A DNA stretch of 53,258 nt. Source: JBBQHM01 sp038323965. Its GTDB lineage: Bacteria; Verrucomicrobiota; Verrucomicrobiia; Chthoniobacterales; UBA10450. The translations under genes were made by a program, and so were the position numbers. The stretch lies in the NCBI GenBank assembly GCA_038323965.1, contig JBBQHM010000003.1, forward strand, positions 1 through 53,258, read 5' to 3'. Shown here piece by piece: positions 16,323 to 24,007 of the stretch. Each line of letters begins with the position of its first letter. Position 1 is the stretch's first letter. Below the pieces are notes generated by a model. That model searched no databases and was not told where the DNA came from. It was given only the letters and a program-made list of their open reading frames with translations.

Positions 16323-17687
16323 ATGGACGCACCTGCACAATCCGTTTACCCCCCGGGCTTCCGGCCCCGGCGCGGATTGAACTGGTTCATCATTGGATTG
16401 CTCTACGCATCCTTTTACATGTGCCGATACAACTTCCGGTTTGCCACTCCGGGCATGGTCGCAGATCTCGGATTCACCACCTTTCAGATCACGGGAATGC
16501 TCAGCGCGTGGTCCATCGCATACGGCACGGGTCAGCTCGTCAACGGTTTGCTGACTGATCGCATCGGCGGGAAAACGGCGATGCTTATCGGCGCAGCGGG
16601 CACCATAATCATCAACCTTATTTTCGGATTCGCATCGTTCGCGGGAACATTCACTACCTTCGCGGCGATCTGGCTGATGAATGGCTATGTGCAGTCATTC
16701 GGCGCGCCGGGGATGATCAAGATGAATGCGGCGTGGTTCCGCCGCACTGAGCGCGGGACGTTTGCCGGCATTTTTGGATTCATGATTCAGCTCGGGCAAT
16801 TTGGAATCAACAACCTGGCGCCAGTGATTCTCGCCGGATTTACGATCGGCACGTGGGTGATCGCGAAAAATGATTGGCACTGGCTTTTCCGTCTTCCACC
16901 GATTGTTGTCGCCGTCGCTGCGGTCTTGCTGGTGATTTTTGTCAAAGACACACCGGAGGAGGCTGGGTATCACGGCCTGATCGAAGACAGCGCAAAAACC
17001 GAGAGCCGCGCCAGTCTGCGCGATTCATTCACGACGATTTTTACGCACCCGCTTATCTGGTTTTACGCGATTGCATACGCGTGCACCGGAGCTGTCAGAA
17101 ACAGTTCCGATCAGCTCATGATTTTGTATTTCCACGATCGGCTGAAATTGAATCTCGCGGATAAGCCTCCCGCAATTTTCTGGACCGTGAACCTGATGCC
17201 GCTGGTCGCTGTCCTCGGTTCCTTCAGCGCGGGAATCATCTCGGATAAATTCTGCAAGGGCCGCCGTTCGCCCGTGGCAATGACGTTATACTTCGTCGAG
17301 TGCGCTGTGATTTTGACGGCGGCAATCGTCATCGCCGCCGGCGTGGTGCAGCCAACTCCAATCGGGATATTCATCGGTTGCATGTTTCTCGTGCTGGTCG
17401 CGCTCACCGCGAATTCGACCCATGCCATTGTCGGGACGGCGGCGCCGATGGACATTGGCGGAAGGAAAATGGCGGGCTTCGCGTCCGGCGTCGTTGATTC
17501 CTTCCAATATTACGGCACCGCCATCGCGCTTCCCGTGACCGGCTGGCTGATCGACCGCCATGGCTGGGGCGTCTGGTATCCGATCATGGCGAGTTTTGGC
17601 GCGATCGGCGGAATCGCGATGTTGATGGTCATGCGCAAGCAGCAGCGCATGCGGACGATCGGCGATGAGCGCGCCGACTCCCGCTAG
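16323..17687 (+). CDS. MFS transporter, organophosphate:phosphate antiporter (GlpT/UhpT-like)
   Basis: A 455-residue major-facilitator protein with about 12 transmembrane segments. The N-terminal YASFYMCRYNF resembles the conserved arginine/asparagine region of GlpT and UhpT, and LTDRIGGKTAMLIGA is the loop 2-3 motif. Such proteins exchange glycerol-3-phosphate or hexose phosphates for phosphate. The frame is open from 16257, but that would overlap the divergent regulator's promoter, and MDAPAQSVYPPGFRPRRGLN at 16323 gives the expected cytoplasmic N-terminus. It is divergent from the B12-domain regulator and its stop overlaps the convergent radical SAM gene by four bases. The substrate is uncertain. 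Confidence 0.85.
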   Translation: MDAPAQSVYPPGFRPRRGLNWFIIGLLYASFYMCRYNFRFATPGMVADLGFTTFQITGMLSAWSIAYGTGQLVNGLLTDRIGGKTAMLIGAAGTIIINLIFGFASFAGTFTTFAAIWLMNGYVQSFGAPGMIKMNAAWFRRTERGTFAGIFGFMIQLGQFGINNLAPVILAGFTIGTWVIAKNDWHWLFRLPPIVVAVAAVLLVIFVKDTPEEAGYHGLIEDSAKTESRASLRDSFTTIFTHPLIWFYAIAYACTGAVRNSSDQLMILYFHDRLKLNLADKPPAIFWTVNLMPLVAVLGSFSAGIISDKFCKGRRSPVAMTLYFVECAVILTAAIVIAAGVVQPTPIGIFIGCMFLVLVALTANSTHAIVGTAAPMDIGGRKMAGFASGVVDSFQYYGTAIALPVTGWLIDRHGWGVWYPIMASFGAIGGIAMLMVMRKQQRMRTIGDERADSR

Positions 17688-18814
17688 AAAAATTCCAGCT
17701 GCGGAGTGACGCGTCGAAACGCCTCCGTCGAGAGCTGCGGCCGCGCCCCCATTCCAGCGCGTCGGCACGCAGCCTGAAAAAGCAGCGCGATTTGTTCGGC
17801 AAAGATTCCTTCGCCGATTTGCCGCGTTCCCCACTTGGAATCGTAAAGCCGATCGCCCCCCCGCATCTCGCGAATTCGACCCAGCACCTTCTCTTTTCGA
17901 TCTGGAAAGTGTTCCTGAAGCCAGCGCTCGAAGAGCGGCGCCACCGCCCATGGCAAACGGAGCAAAACGTAGCCCGCGAATTGGGCGCCGGCCTTCGCGC
18001 AAGCCTCCAGGATCGCAGGCATTTCATGGTCAGTGATTCCCGGAATGATGGGCGCGACCATGATCCCAACGGGAATGCCGGCCGCGCGCAACTGCGCGAT
18101 CGCTTCAAGGCGAGCAGCGGGCGCGGAGGTGCGCGGCTCAAGAATGCGTTGCAGCTTCACGTCGAGTGAAGTCACCGAGAGATTCACCGCGACAGCATGA
18201 TGTGACGCGAGCTCCGAGAGAACGTCGATGTCTCGAGCGACCAGGCGATTCTTCGTCAGGATTCCCACGGGATTACGAAATTTCGCGAGAACTTTCAGAC
18301 AAGCACGGGTGATCTGCAGCTCGCGCTCGATCGGCTGGTACGGGTCGGTGACGCCGCTCAGCACGACAGTCTGCGGCTTCCACTTTCGCGACGATAGTTC
18401 CTGCTCGAGCAGCGCAGCCGCGTTTTCCTTAACCATAATCCTGCTTTCGAAATCGACCCCCGCGGAGAAGCCAAGAAATTCATGAGTTGGACGCGCGAAG
18501 CAGTAAATGCAGCCGTGCTCACAGCCTCGATACGGATTTACGCTCGCCTCGAAACCGACGTCGGGACTGTTGTTGCGGGAGATGATGCTTTGCGTCGAAT
18601 CGCGCAGGTAAAGGGTCTGCACGCGCTTGGGACCTTCATCGTCCATCAGCAATTCGCTGCGATCTTCCTCGATGTGAAGTTTCTCGAAACGATTAGCAGG
18701 ATTAATCGACGCGCCCCTACCCCTGAGCGGATCGTTGGTGGAAGTGCGATCCCCGTGCGTTTCGCGAACATGACGCCAGAGAACTTTCGCATTTGGCCGC
18801 GCAGGCATGCACAT
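17684..18814 (-). CDS. PA0069-family radical SAM protein (SplB-like)
   Basis: A 376-residue radical SAM protein. The 4Fe-4S cluster cysteines are Cys98, Cys102 and Cys105 in RGCEHGCIYCFARPTHE, followed by LSGVTDPYQPIERELQITR and ILTKNRLVARDIDVL, characteristic of the PA0069 family, which is distantly related to spore photoproduct lyase. The reaction is not established; DNA repair has been suggested. A perfect LexA-type palindrome lies directly before the start codon, supporting control by DNA damage. Transcription runs leftward; the stop overlaps the MFS gene by four bases. The upstream neighbour is a tRNA gene, so it is likely monocistronic. Confidence 0.88.
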   Translation of the reverse strand: MCMPARPNAKVLWRHVRETHGDRTSTNDPLRGRGASINPANRFEKLHIEEDRSELLMDDEGPKRVQTLYLRDSTQSIISRNNSPDVGFEASVNPYRGCEHGCIYCFARPTHEFLGFSAGVDFESRIMVKENAAALLEQELSSRKWKPQTVVLSGVTDPYQPIERELQITRACLKVLAKFRNPVGILTKNRLVARDIDVLSELASHHAVAVNLSVTSLDVKLQRILEPRTSAPAARLEAIAQLRAAGIPVGIMVAPIIPGITDHEMPAILEACAKAGAQFAGYVLLRLPWAVAPLFERWLQEHFPDRKEKVLGRIREMRGGDRLYDSKWGTRQIGEGIFAEQIALLFQAACRRAGMGARPQLSTEAFRRVTPQLEFF

Positions 18815-18815
18815 A

Positions 18816-18829
18816 TGTTCACATGAACA
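18816..18829. promoter_or_regulatory. Predicted LexA operator (TGTTC-N4-GAACA)
   Basis: The sequence ATGTTCACATGAACAT at 18815-18830 contains a perfect TGTTC-ACAT-GAACA palindrome, immediately upstream of the ATG (18814) of the leftward radical SAM gene. From memory, TGTTC-N4-GAACA is the published LexA-binding motif of Verrucomicrobia. A bound repressor here would block transcription initiation or early elongation. No second copy was noticed in the window by eye. Confidence 0.7.
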
Positions 18830-18900
18830 TGTGCGCTGTAAAGTCTAATCGCAGCAGCTTGCCGATTGCCTTCCGCGCAGGATAATTGCGCTGCGCAACC

Positions 18901-18985
18901 GGAGGGGTGGTCGAGCGGTTGATGGCTCCAGTCTTGAAAACTGGCAGGGCGAAAGCCCTCGTGGGTTCGAATCCCACCCCCTCCG
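18901..18985 (+). tRNA. tRNA-Ser (anticodon TGA)
   Basis: The acceptor stem GGAGGGG pairs with CCCCTCC (18978-18984), with G as discriminator. The anticodon stem CCAGT/ACTGG (18928-18932 and 18940-18944) encloses the loop CTTGAAA, giving anticodon TGA at 18935-18937, which reads UCA-type serine codons. A long variable arm (GCAGGGCGAAAGCCCTCGT region) is typical of class II tRNA-Ser. The T-arm is GTGGG TTCGAAT CCCAC. The 3' CCA is not encoded. Confidence 0.97.
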
Positions 18986-18992
18986 CCGTTCG

Positions 18993-19616
18993 TCAGCGCG
19001 CAGTCGACAGTTCTTTTCGCAGGAAGGTAGATGCGACTATAAAGGCGCACGCCGCGCCGATAATGACTCCGCCGATGACGTCCGAAAAATAGTGCGCCAT
19101 AAGGTAAATCCGCGAACATCCGATGACCGCGGGAATTATTAGAAGTGGCGTCCCGATCTTCCGTCGCGCGAGCAACAAGGTGGTGAAGAAAGCGACGGAC
19201 GCTGTGACGTGGCCCGAGGGAAAGGAATGAAATTTTGAGGTCAATTTAGGTCCGTTCCAGTTGTGGTTTTCATGAGCTGAGGGCCGGGCGCGGCCGAGCG
19301 TCATTTTCCCAACCCGCGCTGCTGCTCCGCCCACCGCGCATGCGATAACCAGGGCCAGACCTAGGCGCACCCACGTTTTGTTGCCTCGCAAATAAGCGAC
19401 CGCCATTCCGGCGAGTGCGATCAACACATGTCCTTCCCAATCGCCCAGGATGCTCACCCAGCGCATGAAATGCGTGCCCGCTTTGGTTTGATGAGCGATA
19501 ACCCATTGCTCAATCGCGGTATCAAACCAAAAACTTCCGACCAGGAGCGCGGTCGCCACGAGTGCGAATATCAGCCATCGCAGCCATGGAGCATCGAAAT
19601 CGAGTTTGTGTTTCAC
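18993..19616 (-). CDS. PAP2-family membrane phosphatase
   Basis: A 207-residue integral membrane protein with about five to six helices and all three phosphatase motifs: K104...R111-P112 (KMTLGRARP), PSGH at 133-136, and SR(168-169)...H175...D179 (SRIYLMAHYFSD). Members dephosphorylate undecaprenyl pyrophosphate, phosphatidic acid or lipid A in the periplasm. The protein spans the membrane and its active site should face the periplasm. It is divergent from an ArnT-like glycosyltransferase across only 16 bases, so both may act on lipid carriers or lipid A. The exact substrate is not deducible. Confidence 0.9.
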   Translation of the reverse strand: MKHKLDFDAPWLRWLIFALVATALLVGSFWFDTAIEQWVIAHQTKAGTHFMRWVSILGDWEGHVLIALAGMAVAYLRGNKTWVRLGLALVIACAVGGAAARVGKMTLGRARPSAHENHNWNGPKLTSKFHSFPSGHVTASVAFFTTLLLARRKIGTPLLIIPAVIGCSRIYLMAHYFSDVIGGVIIGAACAFIVASTFLRKELSTAR

Positions 19617-19632
19617 GCGGCTCTATCCTTGA

Positions 19633-21066
19633 ATGCGCCCTCTGAACTCGGCAACTCGCAATTCACTGCTACTCTTCCTCGGCTGCATTATTTTTCACGT
19701 GCTAGGCACCTGGACTTTGCCACTTATCGACCGCGATGAGCCGCGCTTCGCGGAGGCCTCACGCGAGATGCTGCAACGCGGTGATTACGTCGTTCCCTAC
19801 TTCAATAACGCTTACCGTTTCGACAAACCTCCGCTCACCTATTGGTTTCAGGTCGCCAGTTACCGGGTCTTTGGCGACAACGATTTTGCGGCCCGTTTCC
19901 CTTCGACGGTGGCCGCGGCACTCACCGCTGTTCTGCTTCTTATTTGGGGGAAACGCCTCGGCGGCGACCAACTGGGCTGGGCGGCCGCGTTAGTTTTTTC
20001 ATTATCGTTACAAACTTTCATTCACGCGAAAGCCGCGGTCGCAGACATGTGGCTGGTGTTCTTCGTGACAGCCGCGCACTGGGCTGCTTTCAAACTCCTA
20101 TTCCCTGCAGGGATCGACCGCCGCCGATGGATCGCATGGATAACATTGTACGGTGCTCTCGCTCTCGCATTTCTTGCGAAAGGCCCGATCGGATGGACGC
20201 CGCTGATCACCCTCGCCGCCATGAAATTCGCGCGTCGCGACATCTCGCTGCGAAACCTCGGGATGCTGACCGGCATTCCGTTCACGCTCGCGCTAGTCTG
20301 CGCCTGGGGAATTCCCGCGCTCATCCAGACGCACGGAGAATTCTGGCGGGTCGGTATCGGTCATCATGTGATCGACCGCTCAGTCGCAACGATGGAAGGT
20401 CACGGTGCCGCCTCGCCGCTCGCCTATCTGGCGCTGCTGCCGTTCTACTTCGTCACGGTCTTCGCCAGCTTTTTCCCCTGGTCGACCAAGTTGCCCGCGC
20501 TGGTGAAATCGGTCTGGCGAAACCGCGATGCGACCGACGCTTATTTAATCGCCGGCGTCCTGGCGATATTCTTCACCTTCACGCTTGTGCGCACGAAACT
20601 ACCGCACTACACGCTCCCGGCATTACCGCTGCTTAGTCTTCTCCTAGCCCGGCACGTTCGCTTCGAATTCATCAAGCGCGTCGCCCTGTTTGCGACCATT
20701 GCGATGATTCTGGTTGCGCTTTTATTGCCGCCCATCGCGGCCAAACAATTCCCCGCGCTATCACTTTTCCGCTCCGCCCAATCCGATCTCCTGCCGCAAA
20801 CCGAACTGGCGACGGTTGAATTCACCGAGCCGAGTCTGGTTTGGTATTTCCGCCAGTGTCTCGCTGGATATGTGAAAATTATTCGACCACGCGAAGCAGA
20901 AGCATTTCTTCAGCAACCCGGGCCGCGTGCTTTGTGTATTCCGACCGGATTGGTGCAGGAACGTCTGCCAACGCTCGATCCGGCCTGGAAAGTTTACACG
21001 ACCCACGGGATCAACATCGCGAAAGGCAAAGCTGTCGATCTCAGTTTGATCATCAAACAGCCGTGA
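19633..21066 (+). CDS. GT39/ArnT-like membrane glycosyltransferase
   Basis: A 477-residue protein with about 10-12 membrane segments and the GT-C signature of the ArnT/PMT superfamily: LIDRDEPRFAEASREML in the first periplasmic loop (catalytic-type acidic residues), then YRFDKPPLTYWFQ, and a FLAKGPIGW segment. Family members transfer a sugar from a polyprenyl-phosphate donor, for example aminoarabinose to lipid A. The C-terminal periplasmic domain is short compared with E. coli ArnT. It lies 40 bases upstream of the ruvA start, in the same direction. Donor and acceptor are unknown. Confidence 0.85.
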   Translation: MRPLNSATRNSLLLFLGCIIFHVLGTWTLPLIDRDEPRFAEASREMLQRGDYVVPYFNNAYRFDKPPLTYWFQVASYRVFGDNDFAARFPSTVAAALTAVLLLIWGKRLGGDQLGWAAALVFSLSLQTFIHAKAAVADMWLVFFVTAAHWAAFKLLFPAGIDRRRWIAWITLYGALALAFLAKGPIGWTPLITLAAMKFARRDISLRNLGMLTGIPFTLALVCAWGIPALIQTHGEFWRVGIGHHVIDRSVATMEGHGAASPLAYLALLPFYFVTVFASFFPWSTKLPALVKSVWRNRDATDAYLIAGVLAIFFTFTLVRTKLPHYTLPALPLLSLLLARHVRFEFIKRVALFATIAMILVALLLPPIAAKQFPALSLFRSAQSDLLPQTELATVEFTEPSLVWYFRQCLAGYVKIIRPREAEAFLQQPGPRALCIPTGLVQERLPTLDPAWKVYTTHGINIAKGKAVDLSLIIKQP

Positions 21067-21106
21067 CGGTTTGCAGTTTCGCGGTCGTCTGTTACCGATT
21101 CGACGC

Positions 21107-21721
21107 ATGATTACTTCGCTCGCCGGCCGCCTGACGCATGCGCTCCCGACGCACGCGGTCATCGATGTGCACGGAGTTGGTTACGAGGTCTTCATCCCGC
21201 TCTCGAGTTACGATAAATTGCCGACACCGGGACAGGAGGTGCAGATCCTGACGCATCTGCATGTCCGCGAAGATGCGCAGATTTTGTATGGGTTCATGAC
21301 CACGGCCGAGCGGGATCTGTTTCGCCTGCTCGTAAATAACGTCAGCGGCATCGGTCCAAAGCTTGCGCTCGCAGTGCTCAGCGGAATGAGCGTAAATAAT
21401 TTTAAGTCTGCGGTGGTGAACAATGACACCGCGGCGCTCTCGAAAATTAGCGGGCTTGGCAAAAAAACAGCCGAACGGATCGTGCTGGAGTTGAAAGATA
21501 AACTTGGCGTGGTGGCAGCGTGGGAAGCTGCGAGCTCCAAACAGGCGCCGACACCGGAGCAGGAGCAGGCGAATGAAGCGGTGCTTGCGCTCATTGCCTT
21601 GGGCTACAAACAGGTCGATGCGCACAAGGCCGTGCGCGATCTGCAGGAACACGAAGGACGCGATAAATCTGCCGAAGAGCTCGTGAAACTGGCGCTGAAA
21701 CGGATCGCCGCAGGTCGATGA
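21107..21721 (+). CDS. ruvA: Holliday junction DNA helicase subunit RuvA
   Basis: Tetrameric protein that binds Holliday junctions and recruits the RuvB motor for branch migration. The 204-residue protein starts at MITSLAGRLTHALPTHAVID (ATG at 21107; the frame is open from 21071). It has the OB domain, the helix-hairpin-helix pair (NVSGIGPKLALAVLSGM and KISGLGKKTAERIVLELKDK) and the C-terminal RuvB-binding domain (EAVLALIALGYKQVDAHKAV). ruvB and ruvC are not adjacent. No LexA-like palindrome was seen before it. A dispersed palindrome follows its stop within ten bases and might act as a transcript end. Confidence 0.96.
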   Translation: MITSLAGRLTHALPTHAVIDVHGVGYEVFIPLSSYDKLPTPGQEVQILTHLHVREDAQILYGFMTTAERDLFRLLVNNVSGIGPKLALAVLSGMSVNNFKSAVVNNDTAALSKISGLGKKTAERIVLELKDKLGVVAAWEAASSKQAPTPEQEQANEAVLALIALGYKQVDAHKAVRDLQEHEGRDKSAEELVKLALKRIAAGR

Positions 21722-21730
21722 TGTTCTCCG

Positions 21731-21823
21731 GTCATCCCGAGCGCAGTCGAGGGACCCCGCCGCGACAGTATTTGCGTGACTCGGCGGGATCGCTCGACTG
21801 CGCTGCGCTTCGCTCGGGATGAC
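21731..21823. repeat. Dispersed palindromic repeat, copy 2
   Basis: A 93-base relative of the element at 1395-1477. The left end GTCATCCCGAGCGCAGTCGA matches copy 1 almost exactly and the right end CTTCGCTCGGGATGAC matches its right arm. The right arm has a small internal duplication (CGCTGCGCTTCGCTCG), so the two arms no longer pair perfectly. It lies between ruvA and the next gene. Its terminal GGGATGAC supplies an in-frame ATG (21819) for that gene. Confidence 0.85.
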
Positions 21824-21827
21824 GAGA

Positions 21828-23159
21828 ATGCCCGACCCGGCGCAGACGAAGCTCGCTGCCATCCGGTCAGCGAAACCAGCGGAAAGTCTGTTCGCGGAGA
21901 AGGACTGGCTCTGGTCCCCCGACCCGTTTCCGATCGATGCCAAATTCGAACGCGAACTCGAGCAACTCGGACATCAGCTGCTCGTTTTCCAGCGAGCGTG
22001 CAATCAGCTTTACCAGTTAAGCGCGCGCGGGAAGCAACCGGCCTGGGTCGCCCAATACCTCGACGCGGGGAAACCGCCGGAGCTGATCGAATTTTCACGA
22101 AACAAAATTTTCCGCGAAGAAGTACCCCGCGTGATTCGACCCGACCTGGTGTTGACGGAAACGGGCTTCACCATCGCGGAGATCGATTCCGTGCCCGGGG
22201 GAATCGGACTGACGGCATGGCTTAACGAGACCTATGCGTCAAGCGGCGACGCTATTCTGGGAGGTCCGACCGGGATGCTGGATGGCTTCGCCAGCGTCCT
22301 GCCGGATGGTGGCGACATCGTCATCTCGGATGAAGCCGGTACCTATCGCCCGGAGATGATATGGACAGCCGCCAGTTTAAATGCGCGCAATGCCAGCAAG
22401 CATTGGAAAGTCGTTCGCGCTGAGGATTACAAACCTGCACCCGGACGCGATGTTTACCGCTTCTTCGAACTCTTCGATCTACCGAATCTTCCGCCTGCCA
22501 GTGAGTTGATGAAGGCTGCGGCGGCTGGAGAAGTTCGCGTCACGCCGCCGTTCAAACCGTTCCTCGAAGAGAAGAGTTGGTTCGCACTTTTCTGGATGCA
22601 GCCGCTGCGGGACTTCTGGCGTCGCGAGTTAGGCGAGAAATATTTTACAAAACTGCAGCAGGTTATTCCGTACTCATGGCTGCTGGATCCAACGCCCTTG
22701 CCCCAGCATGCGGTTATTCCGCGCCTCGAAATCCACGACTGGCGCGAAGCGATGCAGTTCACGCAGAAAGAGCGGGACGTTCTGCTGAAGGTCAGCGGGT
22801 TTTCACCTCTCGGATGGGGGAGTCGTGGGGTTGCTTTAGGCAGCGACCTCCCACATTCAGAATGGAAGCAACGAATCGAAAAAGCGCTGGAGATATTCCC
22901 CACGTCGCCCACAATCATGCAGCAGTTTCACAAGGGTCGCCTGATCGAACACCGCTACGAAGATCGCGACGGAGCGATGCAGCTAATGAACGGACGCGTC
23001 CGGCTCTGTCCCTACTTCTTCGTGGAAACTGACCGCGTTCAACTTCGGGGGGCGCTCGCGACGATTTGCCCTGCGGACAAAAAGTTACTTCACGGAATGC
23101 GCGACGCGATCATGGTGCCGTCGGCCGGCGAGAAGCAATCCACCGCAACTCAACCGTGA
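21828..23159 (+). CDS. Conserved hypothetical, possibly ATP-grasp/glutathionylspermidine-synthase-like
   Basis: I do not recognise this 443-residue soluble protein with certainty. The central RPDLVLTETGFTIAEIDSVP followed by GGIGLTAWL resembles the substrate/ATP region of circularly permuted ATP-grasp enzymes. The C-terminus has FHKGRLIEHRYED, NGRVRLCPYFFVE and LRGALATICPADKKLLHGM, again in the style of these ligases. There is no signal peptide or membrane segment. The frame is open from an ATG at 21819 that belongs to a dispersed repeat; I prefer the second ATG at 21828 (MPDPAQTKLAA). It ends with a 10-base overlap with convergent smpB. If it is an ATP-grasp protein it would join a carboxylate to an amine. 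Confidence 0.6.
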   Translation: MPDPAQTKLAAIRSAKPAESLFAEKDWLWSPDPFPIDAKFERELEQLGHQLLVFQRACNQLYQLSARGKQPAWVAQYLDAGKPPELIEFSRNKIFREEVPRVIRPDLVLTETGFTIAEIDSVPGGIGLTAWLNETYASSGDAILGGPTGMLDGFASVLPDGGDIVISDEAGTYRPEMIWTAASLNARNASKHWKVVRAEDYKPAPGRDVYRFFELFDLPNLPPASELMKAAAAGEVRVTPPFKPFLEEKSWFALFWMQPLRDFWRRELGEKYFTKLQQVIPYSWLLDPTPLPQHAVIPRLEIHDWREAMQFTQKERDVLLKVSGFSPLGWGSRGVALGSDLPHSEWKQRIEKALEIFPTSPTIMQQFHKGRLIEHRYEDRDGAMQLMNGRVRLCPYFFVETDRVQLRGALATICPADKKLLHGMRDAIMVPSAGEKQSTATQP

Positions 23160-23611
23160 CGCTGGTTGAAGCGCGAAACTTCACGCTGCGTTTCGCGATC
23201 AACGGCCCGTTTCTTCAAGTCCAGTCGCTTATCGCGCGCGACCTTCCCCTGACCGACTCCGATCTCAGCTTTTAGCCGGCCGTTTTTCCAATACAACTTC
23301 AGGATCACCAGCGTGCGCCCGGCTATAGCGGTCAGCTCATAGAGTTTTGCGATCTCCGCGCGGTGCAGCAGTAACTTCCTGGTGCGTTTCGCCACCGGAA
23401 TCTCATGGCTGGCGCGTTCGTACGGCTTAATATCCGCGCCGTAGAGAAACGCCTGACCTTTCTCAATCCGGGCGAAAGCATCATTGATATTCGCGTTGCC
23501 TGCGCGAATGGATTTCACTTCTGCGCCCTTCAACTCGATCCCAGCCTCAAACCGCTCGAGGATATGGAAATCGCGCAGCGCCTTGCGATTGAGTATGGAC
23601 TCCGTAGACAT
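23150..23611 (-). CDS. smpB: SsrA-binding protein SmpB
   Basis: Partner of tmRNA in trans-translation, rescuing ribosomes stalled on broken messages. The 153-residue protein has the OB-barrel signatures NRKALRDFHILERFEAGIEL, KGAEVKSIRAGNANINDAF and ERASHEIPVAKRTRKLLLH, and a basic C-terminal tail (GQGKVARDKRLDLKKRAVDR) that enters the A site. Length is normal for the family. It lies 20 bases downstream of rpoZ on the minus strand, so the two probably share a transcript. No tmRNA (ssrA) gene was found in the window. Confidence 0.96.
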   Translation of the reverse strand: MSTESILNRKALRDFHILERFEAGIELKGAEVKSIRAGNANINDAFARIEKGQAFLYGADIKPYERASHEIPVAKRTRKLLLHRAEIAKLYELTAIAGRTLVILKLYWKNGRLKAEIGVGQGKVARDKRLDLKKRAVDRETQREVSRFNQRHG

Positions 23612-23631
23612 GCCCGGCCCGCGGGCGCGAT

Positions 23632-23847
23632 TTATTTAGGCGGAGCGTCTTCGCCCGTCGCCTCGAAAGTGAGTTTGCCGGCAATGATTTCCTGCAGAGC
23701 GATGTCGGTCAATGATGTCCGCGGACCCACTTCAACCATGGGGCGATGTCCGAGCCCAAGCTGACGCACCCGCTTGGAGACGACGTTAATAAGCAATTGC
23801 TGGCTCGGGATTACTAAGGCGGCATCCTGCAGAAGTTGTGTCGTCAT
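23632..23847 (-). CDS. rpoZ: RNA polymerase omega subunit
   Basis: Small subunit that helps assemble and stabilise the beta' subunit of RNA polymerase. From the ATG at 23847 the protein is 71 residues. It has the family core: an N-terminal helix (DAALVIPSQQLLINVVSKRV), RQLGLGHRPMVE and TSLTDIALQEIIAGKLTF, the last being the conserved ALxEI-GK helix. The frame is open to 23988 but the extra 47 residues are not family-like. It precedes smpB on the same strand. The usual neighbour gmk is absent. Confidence 0.82.
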   Translation of the reverse strand: MTTQLLQDAALVIPSQQLLINVVSKRVRQLGLGHRPMVEVGPRTSLTDIALQEIIAGKLTFEATGEDAPPK

Positions 23848-24007
23848 ATTGCGCAAGAAACGAGAAACGCGCGCCGACTCAGCCGGAAATTGCAGGATCG
23901 CAGGCGAATCGCCAGCGAGAGCCGGTGGACTGAGGTGTGGAGCGAGCATCACGAAAAAGGAGTGTGAAAATGGGTTTGCGGGCTGCAAATGTCAACCCGA
24001 TTCCCAC

